A DNA stretch of 7,576 nt from Prevotellaceae bacterium UBA1787 (GCA_002315195.1 DCGD01000022.1:20131-27706), one strand, 5' to 3'. Positions 1 to 7,149 are shown, numbered from the stretch's first letter. Made by a program: numbers and translations. Notes: generated by a model not told the origin, from the letters alone.

Positions 1-2562
1 CCCATCCTGCTTTCCCCTGACGTCAAGACGCGAAATTTGAATTCTGCTGAAGTCAGGGCAACCAAAGTAAAGTTTTTCCATAAAAACGATACGCTCGTCT
101 ATAATGCCGATGCTTTCAACGTGGCTGAAGGTTCCATGTTGGACGGACTTGTCGGTCAGTTGCCCGGGGTGGAATTGATGAACAATGGCTGTATTTTTGT
201 CAATGGAAAACGTGTGGAAAGTCTTTTGCTCAACGGCGAGAAATTCTTCAATGATGACCATGAACTGATGTTGGAGAATTTACCCGCATACACCGTGAAG
301 AGCATTAAGGTATATGACAAGGCGGGGCTTCTTTCCGAAATGTACAAGCGCGACATGGGGGACAAACAATATGTCATGGATGTGCGTTTGAAACGTGCGT
401 ACATGGTGGGTCTGTTGTCAAACATAGATGCAGGTGGCGGCACGCACGATCGTTATTTGGCGAGTCTTTTTGCCTTGCGTTTCACACCATGTTCGCGCTT
501 GGCGGTTGTGGCGAATGTCAATAACTTGAATGATGAGCGACGACCCGGAGAAAATTCGGACTGGACACCGGAGAAAATGCCAACGGGTCTTTTGGCTACC
601 AAACTGATAGGGGTGGACTATTTGGTAAAGGAGAAAAATGAAAAAATCAAGGCGGAAGGCAACATGACGGTGAAATATACATCGGGCGAAGATTACAATG
701 AGCGTTCGAGAGAAATGTTTCTCCCCAACGGAAATTGGTTTGCGCGTTCCAAAAACCAGGAAACGCCCCGTCGGTTTCAAGTGAATATCGTCAATACCAT
801 TGATTGGAGGACTAAAAAAGAATGGTACTGCTATTTTTCCCCTAACTTTTTACATTCTCATAGCAAACAAGAATTTAGTGATGTTTCAGCAACATTCGAC
901 GCAGACCCTTCGCAATGGAGAGGTTCAGACATATTGGACAGCATGTCCATGTTTGAAGACAATGAACAATTGTTAAGGCATGTACTGAACCGCAGCATCA
1001 ACGAAAACAAGTCTTCGGGAAACAACACTTCCATCTTGTTGCCTTTGTCTGTCAACAACATATTTTTTCTTGGAGGTCAGATGGGAGTGTCCGGATCTTT
1101 GAGTTACAATACATCGTTGAACGAGAGTTTTGCCCGACGTCTCATTGAATATCCTAACAATCCGACAAAAGAGTCAGATTATCAGAATGTACATACCATA
1201 GACAAGCCGGACTATTCGTTGGATTATGCAACCAATCTCAGTTGGGCGTGTTTCCCGGGCAAGTCATTGACCATGACGGTGAATTATGGATATGGACAGA
1301 CTTTCAAACATCATGATTATGAACACCATATTCTGTCGCGTCTTGAGGGATGGAGCCAAGAACACATGGACGAGCATCCTTTGGGTACGCTGCCGTCGGT
1401 GGTGGACTACAAACTTCGTACATTGGATGGACAAAATTCATATCAGCAGAACGAATTACATGCAAAACACGCAGGAAATGTGTATATCACATATAATGGA
1501 GTGGTGAATCTCCATGTCAATCTCCCCGTTAATTTCATTCATCGTCGCTTGAATTATTATCGGGGAAACCATGATGACTGCACGGTTTATGATGGTATTC
1601 TAAGGAAAAACGACATGTTGTTCTCTCCATTCATGAGTGTGTACAAGACAGTCTCATTCAAGAAATATGACTTTACGGCAACTTTTGACTATCGGATGAA
1701 TCAAAGGAATCCTGAAATGACATCATACTTGGAATGTGAGACGACAAGCGACCCACTGAATATTTATAGCGGTAATCGAGAATTGAAGAAAAGTACCGCT
1801 CACACCTTGTATCTTCGTTTGCAAGTGCAGGGAAAAACCGGTTGGAATGTAGAAATCATGCCGCAGTATTCCGTAGAGGCCAATGCCACAGCCTATGGTA
1901 GTACATACGACAAAGGGACGGGTGTGCGGCATTATCAGCCGCAAAATGTGAATGGCAATTATATGTTTCGTTTTCCTTTGGTCGTAAGCGGAGATATTGA
2001 CAAACACAAGCGACTTTCGTTTCATAATCATATATGGACCACTTACACCCAGGGTGTGGATTTGGTAGGGGATGACGACAAGGCTTCAACGGTTCGCAGT
2101 GTCGTGGGTACTTGGAACGGCATGGAACGTTTGAATTTGAATTATCGTATGGGAAAAAATTCTTTTGGTGTCACGGGAACGGTCAATGTAAACCATTCTT
2201 CTTCAAATCAACTTGATTACCAACCTATTACTATGGTTGATTTTCGATATGGGTTGACTGCGACATGTCATCTGCCATGGGACGTGCAGGTTTCAACCGA
2301 CATGACCATATACAGCCGTCGCGGTTATTCAACCGCTGAGGCTAATGCGAACAATCTTGTATGGAATGTAAGATTATCCAAGAAAATGCCCAAGTCCCGT
2401 CTCACGTTCATTGTCGATGGTTTTGACATCCTGGGCAATTTGAACAACACCGTTCACACGTTCAATTCTCAAGGGCGTACGGAAATATATTCCAATGCTT
2501 TGCCGCGTTATGTCATGTTGCACGCCGTTTATCGTTTTCACAAAGAGCCGAAACGAGATTGA
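1..2562 (+). CDS. Outer-membrane beta-barrel protein with TonB-receptor-like plug, 5'-truncated by the window edge
   Basis: The frame is open from base 1, so the true start lies upstream; 853 residues are visible before the TGA at 2560-2562. A TTG at 37 is in frame but is probably internal, because the plug motif is already under way there. Visible residues 24-107 resemble the plug of a Bacteroidetes outer-membrane family: DTLVYNADAF (30-39), GSMLDGLVGQLPGVEL (44-59), IFVNGKRVESLLLNG (65-79) and VKSIKVYDK (99-107). From about residue 130 onward the protein is rich in alternating aromatic and polar residues typical of a transmembrane barrel, and it ends in a strand-like YVMLHAVYRF followed by a short charged tail. 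Family members usually start with a signal peptide and a carboxypeptidase-regulatory-like domain, which would lie outside the window. The likely location is the outer membrane. The substrate is unknown, and true TonB-dependent transport is not shown. It does not look like a SusC protein and no SusD gene follows; the next gene is convergent. Confidence 0.85.
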   Translation, partial: PILLSPDVKTRNLNSAEVRATKVKFFHKNDTLVYNADAFNVAEGSMLDGLVGQLPGVELMNNGCIFVNGKRVESLLLNGEKFFNDDHELMLENLPAYTVKSIKVYDKAGLLSEMYKRDMGDKQYVMDVRLKRAYMVGLLSNIDAGGGTHDRYLASLFALRFTPCSRLAVVANVNNLNDERRPGENSDWTPEKMPTGLLATKLIGVDYLVKEKNEKIKAEGNMTVKYTSGEDYNERSREMFLPNGNWFARSKNQETPRRFQVNIVNTIDWRTKKEWYCYFSPNFLHSHSKQEFSDVSATFDADPSQWRGSDILDSMSMFEDNEQLLRHVLNRSINENKSSGNNTSILLPLSVNNIFFLGGQMGVSGSLSYNTSLNESFARRLIEYPNNPTKESDYQNVHTIDKPDYSLDYATNLSWACFPGKSLTMTVNYGYGQTFKHHDYEHHILSRLEGWSQEHMDEHPLGTLPSVVDYKLRTLDGQNSYQQNELHAKHAGNVYITYNGVVNLHVNLPVNFIHRRLNYYRGNHDDCTVYDGILRKNDMLFSPFMSVYKTVSFKKYDFTATFDYRMNQRNPEMTSYLECETTSDPLNIYSGNRELKKSTAHTLYLRLQVQGKTGWNVEIMPQYSVEANATAYGSTYDKGTGVRHYQPQNVNGNYMFRFPLVVSGDIDKHKRLSFHNHIWTTYTQGVDLVGDDDKASTVRSVVGTWNGMERLNLNYRMGKNSFGVTGTVNVNHSSSNQLDYQPITMVDFRYGLTATCHLPWDVQVSTDMTIYSRRGYSTAEANANNLVWNVRLSKKMPKSRLTFIVDGFDILGNLNNTVHTFNSQGRTEIYSNALPRYVMLHAVYRFHKEPKRD

Positions 2563-2613
2563 CTTTCGATATTCAACATTTTTAGTCTTTATCGGATTTT
2601 CCTTGAAGGTTTC
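2563..2613. other. Convergent intergenic gap between the barrel gene and the TPR gene
   Basis: These 51 bp separate the stop codons of two genes read toward each other. I see no strong GC-rich hairpin with a T-run on either strand. The only symmetry is weak: CGATA (2567-2571) against TATCG (2590-2594) with an 18-nt loop, and CCTT-G-AAGG at 2601-2609, whose single-base spacer cannot form a normal loop. Termination here is therefore unassigned. Confidence 0.6.
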
Positions 2614-3666
2614 TCAGAAGCCGAATGGATTGCGCAAACGCGCCTGGGCATTCATTTGGTTTTCGATGTTGCTGTATTCTCCGTTGAATTGTGCGGCAAT
2701 TTTTTTGTTGAGTTCAAGCGAACGCTTCAAATCGTCGGTGGCTCCTGCGTTGTCATGCAGCTGTCGCCTTATGTTTCCTCTTTGAAAGTAGGCCTCGGAG
2801 AAATCGGGCTGTAGCTCTATGGCTTCGTCCAACAGATTAATGGCTCTTTCGAGATTGTTCTGTTTTAGGTAGATGACATTTTCACGCAGGACGGACGCTT
2901 TGTTGAAAGGGTCGTTTTCGCGCATTTTCTTGTAGAATTCAACCGCGCCATCGTAGTCTTCCAAAGCATAGCGGATGTCGCCTTTGAGTTGGTAGGTCTC
3001 CTCACTCACTTCATCGCGCGACAACAGTTCATCCACGTCTTTTTCAGCGGAATCATACTGCTGCATGTCGAAGAGGGTCTGTGCCCTGAGTTGATAAATG
3101 GGGGCGGCGTCGAAACGCTTTGACAAAAGTTGTGTAAGAACAGTCACCGTCTGAAGGTATTCTTTTTGTTGGTAATCCGCTTTGGCGATGAGGAAGAGGG
3201 CATTGGGGTTGTTGTCGTTGAGTTCGTAAGCAAGGTTGGCGGCTTTGCGCATCTTGTCCCAATCACCTGCTTGTTCAGCCGCTTGTGCCACGGTGATGTG
3301 CAAATCTTCGTTATCTGGATGCTTTTCCGATAGGGATTCAAGCAAAGGCAATGCCTTGGCGCCCGCGCCGAGGCGAAGGTACACTTCGGCAAGATAACTT
3401 CTTGTGTCTTCATCATCTTTGCGCGTAAGCGCTCCGATAAAGAGGCGTTCTGCGTATTGATATTCGTTCATGCGCATGGCGCGGAGTCCATCGTCTCTCA
3501 ACGTTTCGAATTCCTTGTCACGTTCTTTGTTTGCTTGTTCTTCGTTTACGGTTTCCGCAGTTTGGGTGTTTGTTTCATTTTCTGCGGTGTCCATGTTGTC
3601 GAGAAACGGATTGTCTTGTTTGGTTTCGCTGTCGCTGGAACCGAATAGTTTTTTGAAAAAATTCAT
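2614..3666 (-). CDS. Tetratricopeptide-repeat (TPR) protein of unknown function
   Basis: The gene encodes 350 residues, from ATG (complement of 3664-3666) to TGA (complement of 2614-2616). The N-terminus MNFFKKLFG is short and amphipathic and is followed by a polar, acidic, probably disordered stretch (about 10-52). There is no signal peptide or membrane segment, so a cytosolic location is inferred. From about residue 53 to 320 the sequence is a run of roughly eight helical TPR-like units. The clearest are about 88-118 (YLAEVYLRLG...), 222-254 (YQLKGDIRYALEDYDGAVEFY), 258-288 (NLERAINLLDEAIELQPD) and 290-320 (AYFQRGNIRRQL). TPR arrays bind protein partners; no catalytic domain is visible. The protein ends in RNPFGF. 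The start lies 13 nt after the fkp stop on the same strand, with no promoter match seen in the gap, so it is probably the second gene of an fkp operon. No Shine-Dalgarno is seen, as is usual in this phylum. The family is confident; the role is not known. Confidence 0.88.
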   Translation of the reverse strand: MNFFKKLFGSSDSETKQDNPFLDNMDTAENETNTQTAETVNEEQANKERDKEFETLRDDGLRAMRMNEYQYAERLFIGALTRKDDEDTRSYLAEVYLRLGAGAKALPLLESLSEKHPDNEDLHITVAQAAEQAGDWDKMRKAANLAYELNDNNPNALFLIAKADYQQKEYLQTVTVLTQLLSKRFDAAPIYQLRAQTLFDMQQYDSAEKDVDELLSRDEVSEETYQLKGDIRYALEDYDGAVEFYKKMRENDPFNKASVLRENVIYLKQNNLERAINLLDEAIELQPDFSEAYFQRGNIRRQLHDNAGATDDLKRSLELNKKIAAQFNGEYSNIENQMNAQARLRNPFGF

Positions 3667-3679
3667 GGGAATGTAGGTG

Positions 3680-6550
3680 TTAGGAACGGCTGATTTGCAT
3701 ACCTGTGTTGGAGAGGTTCATGGTAACGAAACGCGCACGCGGCGTGAGGGGATTTATGGTGAGCAACCTGCGGATTTTGGCTGCTGCTTCGGGGTCTTTT
3801 GCAACGATATACATATAGCCGCCACCTCCTGCGCCCGGGAGTTTGTAGCCAAGGCAGTAGTCGTCGATGATGTCGCAAAGTTTTTCAATCATTGGAGGAC
3901 AAGTTCCCATGTCGAGTTGCTTGTTCTGAAGCCATGTCTTGCGCACCAGTTGTCCGTAGGCGTTGAAATTGCCGTGGAGAATGGCGCTGTGCATGTTGAG
4001 CGCATGTTGTTTCATCTCATTGAGCAGCAGAAGTGTTTCGTTGTTGTTGAGGAACATGTTTCGTACGATGTCCGTCAGTATGTTCTTGGCGGTTCGGGTG
4101 ATACCTGTGTAATACAATAGGTGGCAAGCCTTATGGTCTTCCTGTCTGAAAATGTTTTCAGGCAGCCAGTTGACAATGGGGTCTTGCGTCAATCCTGAAG
4201 TTGTCTGTAGCAGTTTCACACCATGGAGTACGCCACCGAATTGATCTTGCCAACCGCCTCCGGTTGTCAGCATTTGTTCCAGGACGAGGGTATAATTGCA
4301 GATGTCATTTTTTGTCCATTCCAATCCACAGAAATCCCCCAAGGCTCCCAGCACGGTGGAGGCGAGGATGGAACTTGTGCCCAGTCCGGAGCCTGCCGGT
4401 ATGGCTGCAAGCAGTGTGATGTCGATGCCCGATCCGAATGATTCGAGTTGGGAACGGAGCGAATGGAATTTTTGGGGACAGAAATCAGGATGGAAGCCTG
4501 CCAAGGCCAGGGCGGCTTTGGGAATGGAGAATGGCGAACCCACCTTGTTGAAATTGGAGAGTTCTTCATACGAATCTATGATTTCCATGGCGCCGAGGTC
4601 AATGGATCGACATACGACATTGAAATCTTTATTGGGTTTGACATACACTTGCAGAGGCTGCTGTCCGTTAAGTTCAATGGCAAGATTGACCACATTGCCT
4701 CCGTTGGAAAGCGAATAGGGTGGAGTGTCTGTCCAACCACCGGCAACATCAATGCGTACTGCGCTGCGCCCCCATACGATTTGGTCGCTGCACACGTTCA
4801 GTTGAGGAATACGCTTTTTGTGGGACACTCCTTCAATGAGTGCTTGCCTGAGCAGTCCGAACGCCTTGTTGTCGTATGCCATGCCGTCATTTCCAAGGTT
4901 GCGTTCGTATTCTGCACGGAACATGGCATCCTGCATGCGTGTCATGATGTTGATGTCATTTTCCAATTCCGTTGGGAGCGTGATGTGGCCTTCTTTGTAA
5001 AGGGAAGCGGTATGGCTTAAATCCGTTTGGTAGAAAATGCTTTTGCGAAAGTTGGAGGCTATTTTTTTCAGGTTGATGTTCTGCAATTTCTTCCGTTGTA
5101 GGAAAAGCCGTTTCAGGTTGGCTTTATCCAGCAGATTGTCGGCGGACAGACGTTGGCAATTTCTCCATATATTGGCGGTGTCTTCATCGCCCTCGTTGGC
5201 AAGGAACCAAGAGAGCAACCTTTCCATGATGTCCGTTGAATGACACACGGGGAACAGTTCCGCGGATTGCAAATCGGAGATGTGCTTGAAATCACTCAAT
5301 GCCACATGGTGTTTTTCTGCCCATTCCTTGAAAGGTCTTTCCAGGAAAGCGGTTGTTTCGTTTTCAAGCGCTCCTTTGAAAGCGTCGTTGAAACCGTAGG
5401 GGCGCAGAACGAAATCCGCATCGCCTATGGGAACCACATCCACACATTGTCCATTTTGGAGCGAGATGTTCCAATTGTTTTCGGGCACTCCGGTAATGAT
5501 GTTTTGCGAAGCGATGTTCCAAGTATCAGAAATGCAGGCATTCTCTATCCATATATTCGGTGTCTTGAGTTGTTCTGACGATGGAACGATGGCATTTTGC
5601 GTGAAGATGCTGGGATGTTGCTTGAAACCGGATTGCAAGATGAGCCGCTGGTCTTTGACGATGTTCATCAAGGTGGAGGTGGAAGACAATAGTTCGCGGC
5701 TTGTTCCGAAATGGTAGAATTCACCATCTTCCAGTGGAACAATGGCCACGCTGAGGTCAGTTAAATCGTCATCAGGACATGTGGGATGCTGTCCCAATGC
5801 CCGACCAAAATCGCTGTAAAGATCGTAGAATTGGAAATTCCCGTTTTCATCTTGGCTCTTTTTTGTCAGTTTGCGGATGGCATTGTCGGAAAGCAGCCAA
5901 AGCCCAACGTCAATCAGAAAGAAATGACTTTCCGTCAGGGCTGCGAGTTCCTGCACGGAAGGCTTTTGAAGCATAAAGTCGAGTTTTTCGGGTTGTTTGC
6001 GGTCCATCATGAATACGCCGTGATGACTGGCAAGCGAGGGTTCTTCCCAAAGTCCGAAACAGACCACGTCGGCTTCGGGAATTGTACCTATTTTCCCTGT
6101 TCTTATCATGACATCCCCGCTGGCGATGAGCGTTCGGAGGAAAGTAGGCGCCTGTTGCATGATTTGGTCGAACAGGGGCTTTTGAAAGTCCAGGAGAGTC
6201 TGGTCTATTTTTTGTCCTCTTGTCCACCTCAGTACAGGAATGGGGGTCAGTATCTTTCCGCTTGGAGCGTAGGCGGGGATGCGGCGTCCTTGTCCACCCG
6301 CATGAATGATGATTCTGCTTTCTTGCGTTATCCAATTTTCAAAATCAGTCCGCGGGGCGCATGCTCTACGTTCGTTTTCAATAAGCCAAGCCGTACCACC
6401 TCCTGAACCCAATCGGCAATCGGAAGGATCGGAACTGCAGAACCATTCTTTTTCACCGAGACCGGTGATGGAATGGAATTGCCCTGCGATGTTGATGGGC
6501 AAAGAAATCAAATATTTGGTGGGTCTCACTGGTTTGGCTTGTTTTTTCAT
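3680..6550 (-). CDS. fkp: Bifunctional L-fucokinase / L-fucose-1-phosphate guanylyltransferase
   Basis: The gene encodes 956 residues, close to the roughly 949 of Bacteroides fragilis Fkp, with recognisable similarity from end to end. It makes GDP-L-fucose from salvaged L-fucose in the cytosol: the C-terminal GHMP kinase forms fucose-1-phosphate using ATP, and the N-terminal half transfers GMP from GTP. N-terminal markers are LGSGGGTAWL (47-56) and the nucleotidyltransferase signature HAGGQGRR...PSGKILTP (83-103). Further shared blocks are IASGDV (142-147), FMLQKPS (192-198) and ITGVPENNW (352-360). Kinase markers are WGRSAVRIDVAGGWTDTPP (593-611), the ATP-binding PAGSGLGTSS (718-727), GGGWQDQ with its probable catalytic Asp (769), and KLPGAGGGG (903-911). 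All key motifs are intact. I chose the ATG at 6550. An in-frame TTG at 6625 would add 25 residues unlike Fkp, and that extension overlaps a promoter match. Even so, the N-terminus has about nine residues more than B. fragilis Fkp before the shared LISLP block. The TPR gene follows after 13 nt. Confidence 0.97.
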   Translation of the reverse strand: MKKQAKPVRPTKYLISLPINIAGQFHSITGLGEKEWFCSSDPSDCRLGSGGGTAWLIENERRACAPRTDFENWITQESRIIIHAGGQGRRIPAYAPSGKILTPIPVLRWTRGQKIDQTLLDFQKPLFDQIMQQAPTFLRTLIASGDVMIRTGKIGTIPEADVVCFGLWEEPSLASHHGVFMMDRKQPEKLDFMLQKPSVQELAALTESHFFLIDVGLWLLSDNAIRKLTKKSQDENGNFQFYDLYSDFGRALGQHPTCPDDDLTDLSVAIVPLEDGEFYHFGTSRELLSSTSTLMNIVKDQRLILQSGFKQHPSIFTQNAIVPSSEQLKTPNIWIENACISDTWNIASQNIITGVPENNWNISLQNGQCVDVVPIGDADFVLRPYGFNDAFKGALENETTAFLERPFKEWAEKHHVALSDFKHISDLQSAELFPVCHSTDIMERLLSWFLANEGDEDTANIWRNCQRLSADNLLDKANLKRLFLQRKKLQNINLKKIASNFRKSIFYQTDLSHTASLYKEGHITLPTELENDINIMTRMQDAMFRAEYERNLGNDGMAYDNKAFGLLRQALIEGVSHKKRIPQLNVCSDQIVWGRSAVRIDVAGGWTDTPPYSLSNGGNVVNLAIELNGQQPLQVYVKPNKDFNVVCRSIDLGAMEIIDSYEELSNFNKVGSPFSIPKAALALAGFHPDFCPQKFHSLRSQLESFGSGIDITLLAAIPAGSGLGTSSILASTVLGALGDFCGLEWTKNDICNYTLVLEQMLTTGGGWQDQFGGVLHGVKLLQTTSGLTQDPIVNWLPENIFRQEDHKACHLLYYTGITRTAKNILTDIVRNMFLNNNETLLLLNEMKQHALNMHSAILHGNFNAYGQLVRKTWLQNKQLDMGTCPPMIEKLCDIIDDYCLGYKLPGAGGGGYMYIVAKDPEAAAKIRRLLTINPLTPRARFVTMNLSNTGMQISRS

Positions 6551-6572
6551 GATGCTCAGCTTTATGTCACGA

Positions 6573-6580
6573 CAAAAATA
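6573..6580 (-). promoter_or_regulatory. Probable -7 promoter element of fkp
   Basis: Read leftward, these bases are TATTTTTG, an exact match to the Bacteroidetes -7 consensus TAnnTTTG. Transcription would start a few bases downstream, giving a leader of roughly 15 nt before the ATG at 6550. A -33 TTTG-like element is weak; the closest is TTTAC (complement of 6603-6607) about 22 bp upstream. The position supports the 6550 start over the TTG at 6625. Confidence 0.6.
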
Positions 6581-6631
6581 CGGAAATTTTTGAACGTGTG
6601 CGGTAAAGTGTCGTTGAAAATACAAATGTTG

Positions 6632-6646
6632 CCTTTTTTATAAAGG
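6632..6646. repeat. Small AT-rich inverted repeat upstream of fkp
   Basis: CCTTT (6632-6636) is complementary to AAAGG (6642-6646) around a 5-nt centre, and TTTATAAA (6637-6644) is itself a palindrome. It lies about 85 bp upstream of the fkp ATG. It is short and could be chance in AT-rich DNA; no regulator can be assigned. Confidence 0.3.
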
Positions 6647-6668
6647 TATAAATGAAAATTTGGGACAT

Positions 6669-6689
6669 GTGACCATCAAATTTGGTCAC
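6669..6689. promoter_or_regulatory. Candidate operator: perfect inverted repeat GTGACCA-N7-TGGTCAC
   Basis: GTGACCA (6669-6675) and TGGTCAC (6683-6689) are perfect inverted copies separated by 7 bp, and a second palindrome CAAATTTG (6677-6684) overlaps the centre. The 14-bp centre-to-centre half-site spacing places both halves roughly on one DNA face, as expected for a dimeric helix-turn-helix regulator. It lies about 90 bp upstream of the predicted fkp -7 element. It is not followed by a T-run, so an operator fits better than a terminator. The regulator is unknown. Confidence 0.45.
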
Positions 6690-6773
6690 GTTCTGATTTC
6701 TTCATTCCTGTTGCCATTTCCTTTTGTGTAATGTTCGTTTTTTTGCGGTAAACACAAGGACGGCAACATTCTC

Positions 6774-6796
6774 CAAAGTGTGGTTTTTGCACTTTG
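6774..6796. repeat. Inverted repeat CAAAGTG-N9-CACTTTG
   Basis: A perfect 7-bp stem (6774-6780 with 6790-6796) encloses a 9-nt T-rich loop. It could be an operator or an RNA hairpin. There is no adjacent coding end and no T-run after the stem on the plus strand, so a terminator is not favoured. It sits mid-region, more than 200 bp from either gene. Confidence 0.4.
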
Positions 6797-6838
6797 AATG
6801 GTATGTTCTACTACAGCAGCTGACCATTCCATTAAGAG

Positions 6839-6875
6839 ATTTTCGGTCGTTTGCGTAATAATTTTCGGTCATTTG
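6839..6875. repeat. Two direct repeats of a 15-bp unit with 22-bp period
   Basis: ATTTTCGGTCGTTTG (6839-6853) and ATTTTCGGTCATTTG (6861-6875) match at 14 of 15 bases, and their starts are 22 bp apart, about two helical turns. Tandem sites with this spacing are typical of regulators that bind head to tail on one face of the DNA. They lie about 240 bp upstream of the predicted pta promoter and 260 bp from that of fkp, so which gene they serve, if any, is unclear. Confidence 0.45.
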
Positions 6876-7114
6876 TAGAAAGTCCATTCATTGATCACGA
6901 TTACAAAAACTATCAATAATGCAGGTTTCCAAAAGAAAATAGATTGATGACAATTAGATGTTTGCATGGATAAGTATTTTGAGAATAAGTTTCATGCAGG
7001 TAAGTTCAGGCTTGGCGATATGATGACAAATTGAATTTTGCAAATTTTTCCAAAAAATAATATAAGTTGATAAGGTTTTTTCTTGATAAAATCGGAGGTT
7101 CCAATGATTTTGTG

Positions 7115-7122
7115 TATTTTTG
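7115..7122 (+). promoter_or_regulatory. Probable -7 promoter element of pta
   Basis: TATTTTTG matches the Bacteroidetes -7 consensus TAnnTTTG exactly and is followed by CA, a common context for such promoters. It ends 27 bp before the pta ATG, giving a predicted leader of about 20 nt that is A-rich and lacks a Shine-Dalgarno sequence. No convincing -33 TTTG lies at the usual 19-21 bp upstream. Confidence 0.65.
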
Positions 7123-7149
7123 CATTCCAAAAGAAATACAGCAGAAACT

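Larger units (their letters stand above)
6551..7149. other. About 600-bp divergent intergenic region between fkp and pta
   Basis: This AT-rich stretch lies between two genes read away from each other and holds no convincing protein gene. The only sizeable frame wholly inside it, 61 codons at 6702-6887 on the minus strand, has no recognisable features. A promoter match sits near each end (6573-6580 leftward, 7115-7122 rightward), so only about 15-25 nt of each flank should be leader. The interior carries a 7-bp inverted repeat (6669-6689), a short hairpin (6774-6796) and a 22-bp-period direct repeat (6839-6875). From 6900 to 7100 I see only AT-rich sequence with short A/T tracts, and no further exact TAnnTTTG on either strand that would point to a small RNA. 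Confidence 0.7.

Noticed and set aside
2567..2609. Bidirectional terminator between the convergent genes
   Set aside because: The pairings are only 4-5 bp with a long loop or a 1-nt spacer and have no GC-rich stem, so a terminator cannot be supported.
3677..6406. Several plus-strand frames of 60-206 codons inside fkp
   Set aside because: All are antisense to a gene with full-length family similarity; they are compositional shadows.
6551..6625. In-frame 25-residue N-terminal extension of fkp from a TTG at 6625
   Set aside because: It uses a weak TTG start, has no similarity to Fkp N-termini, and overlaps the TATTTTTG promoter match. The ATG at 6550 fits the family length.
6668..6689. The dyad TGTGA...TCAC as a CRP-type site
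   Set aside because: The spacing between TGTGA and TCAC is 13 bp, whereas CRP/FNR-type sites of this form have 6 bp.
6702..6887. Minus-strand 61-codon frame in the fkp-pta gap
   Set aside because: Its composition is unremarkable, it has no recognisable domain, its start region lies across the direct repeats, and no promoter match precedes it. It is probably chance.
7067..7089. TTGATAA repeated at 7067-7073 and 7083-7089 upstream of pta
   Set aside because: A 7-bp AT-rich word repeated in AT-rich DNA is easily chance, and the copies do not sit at the expected -33 position.
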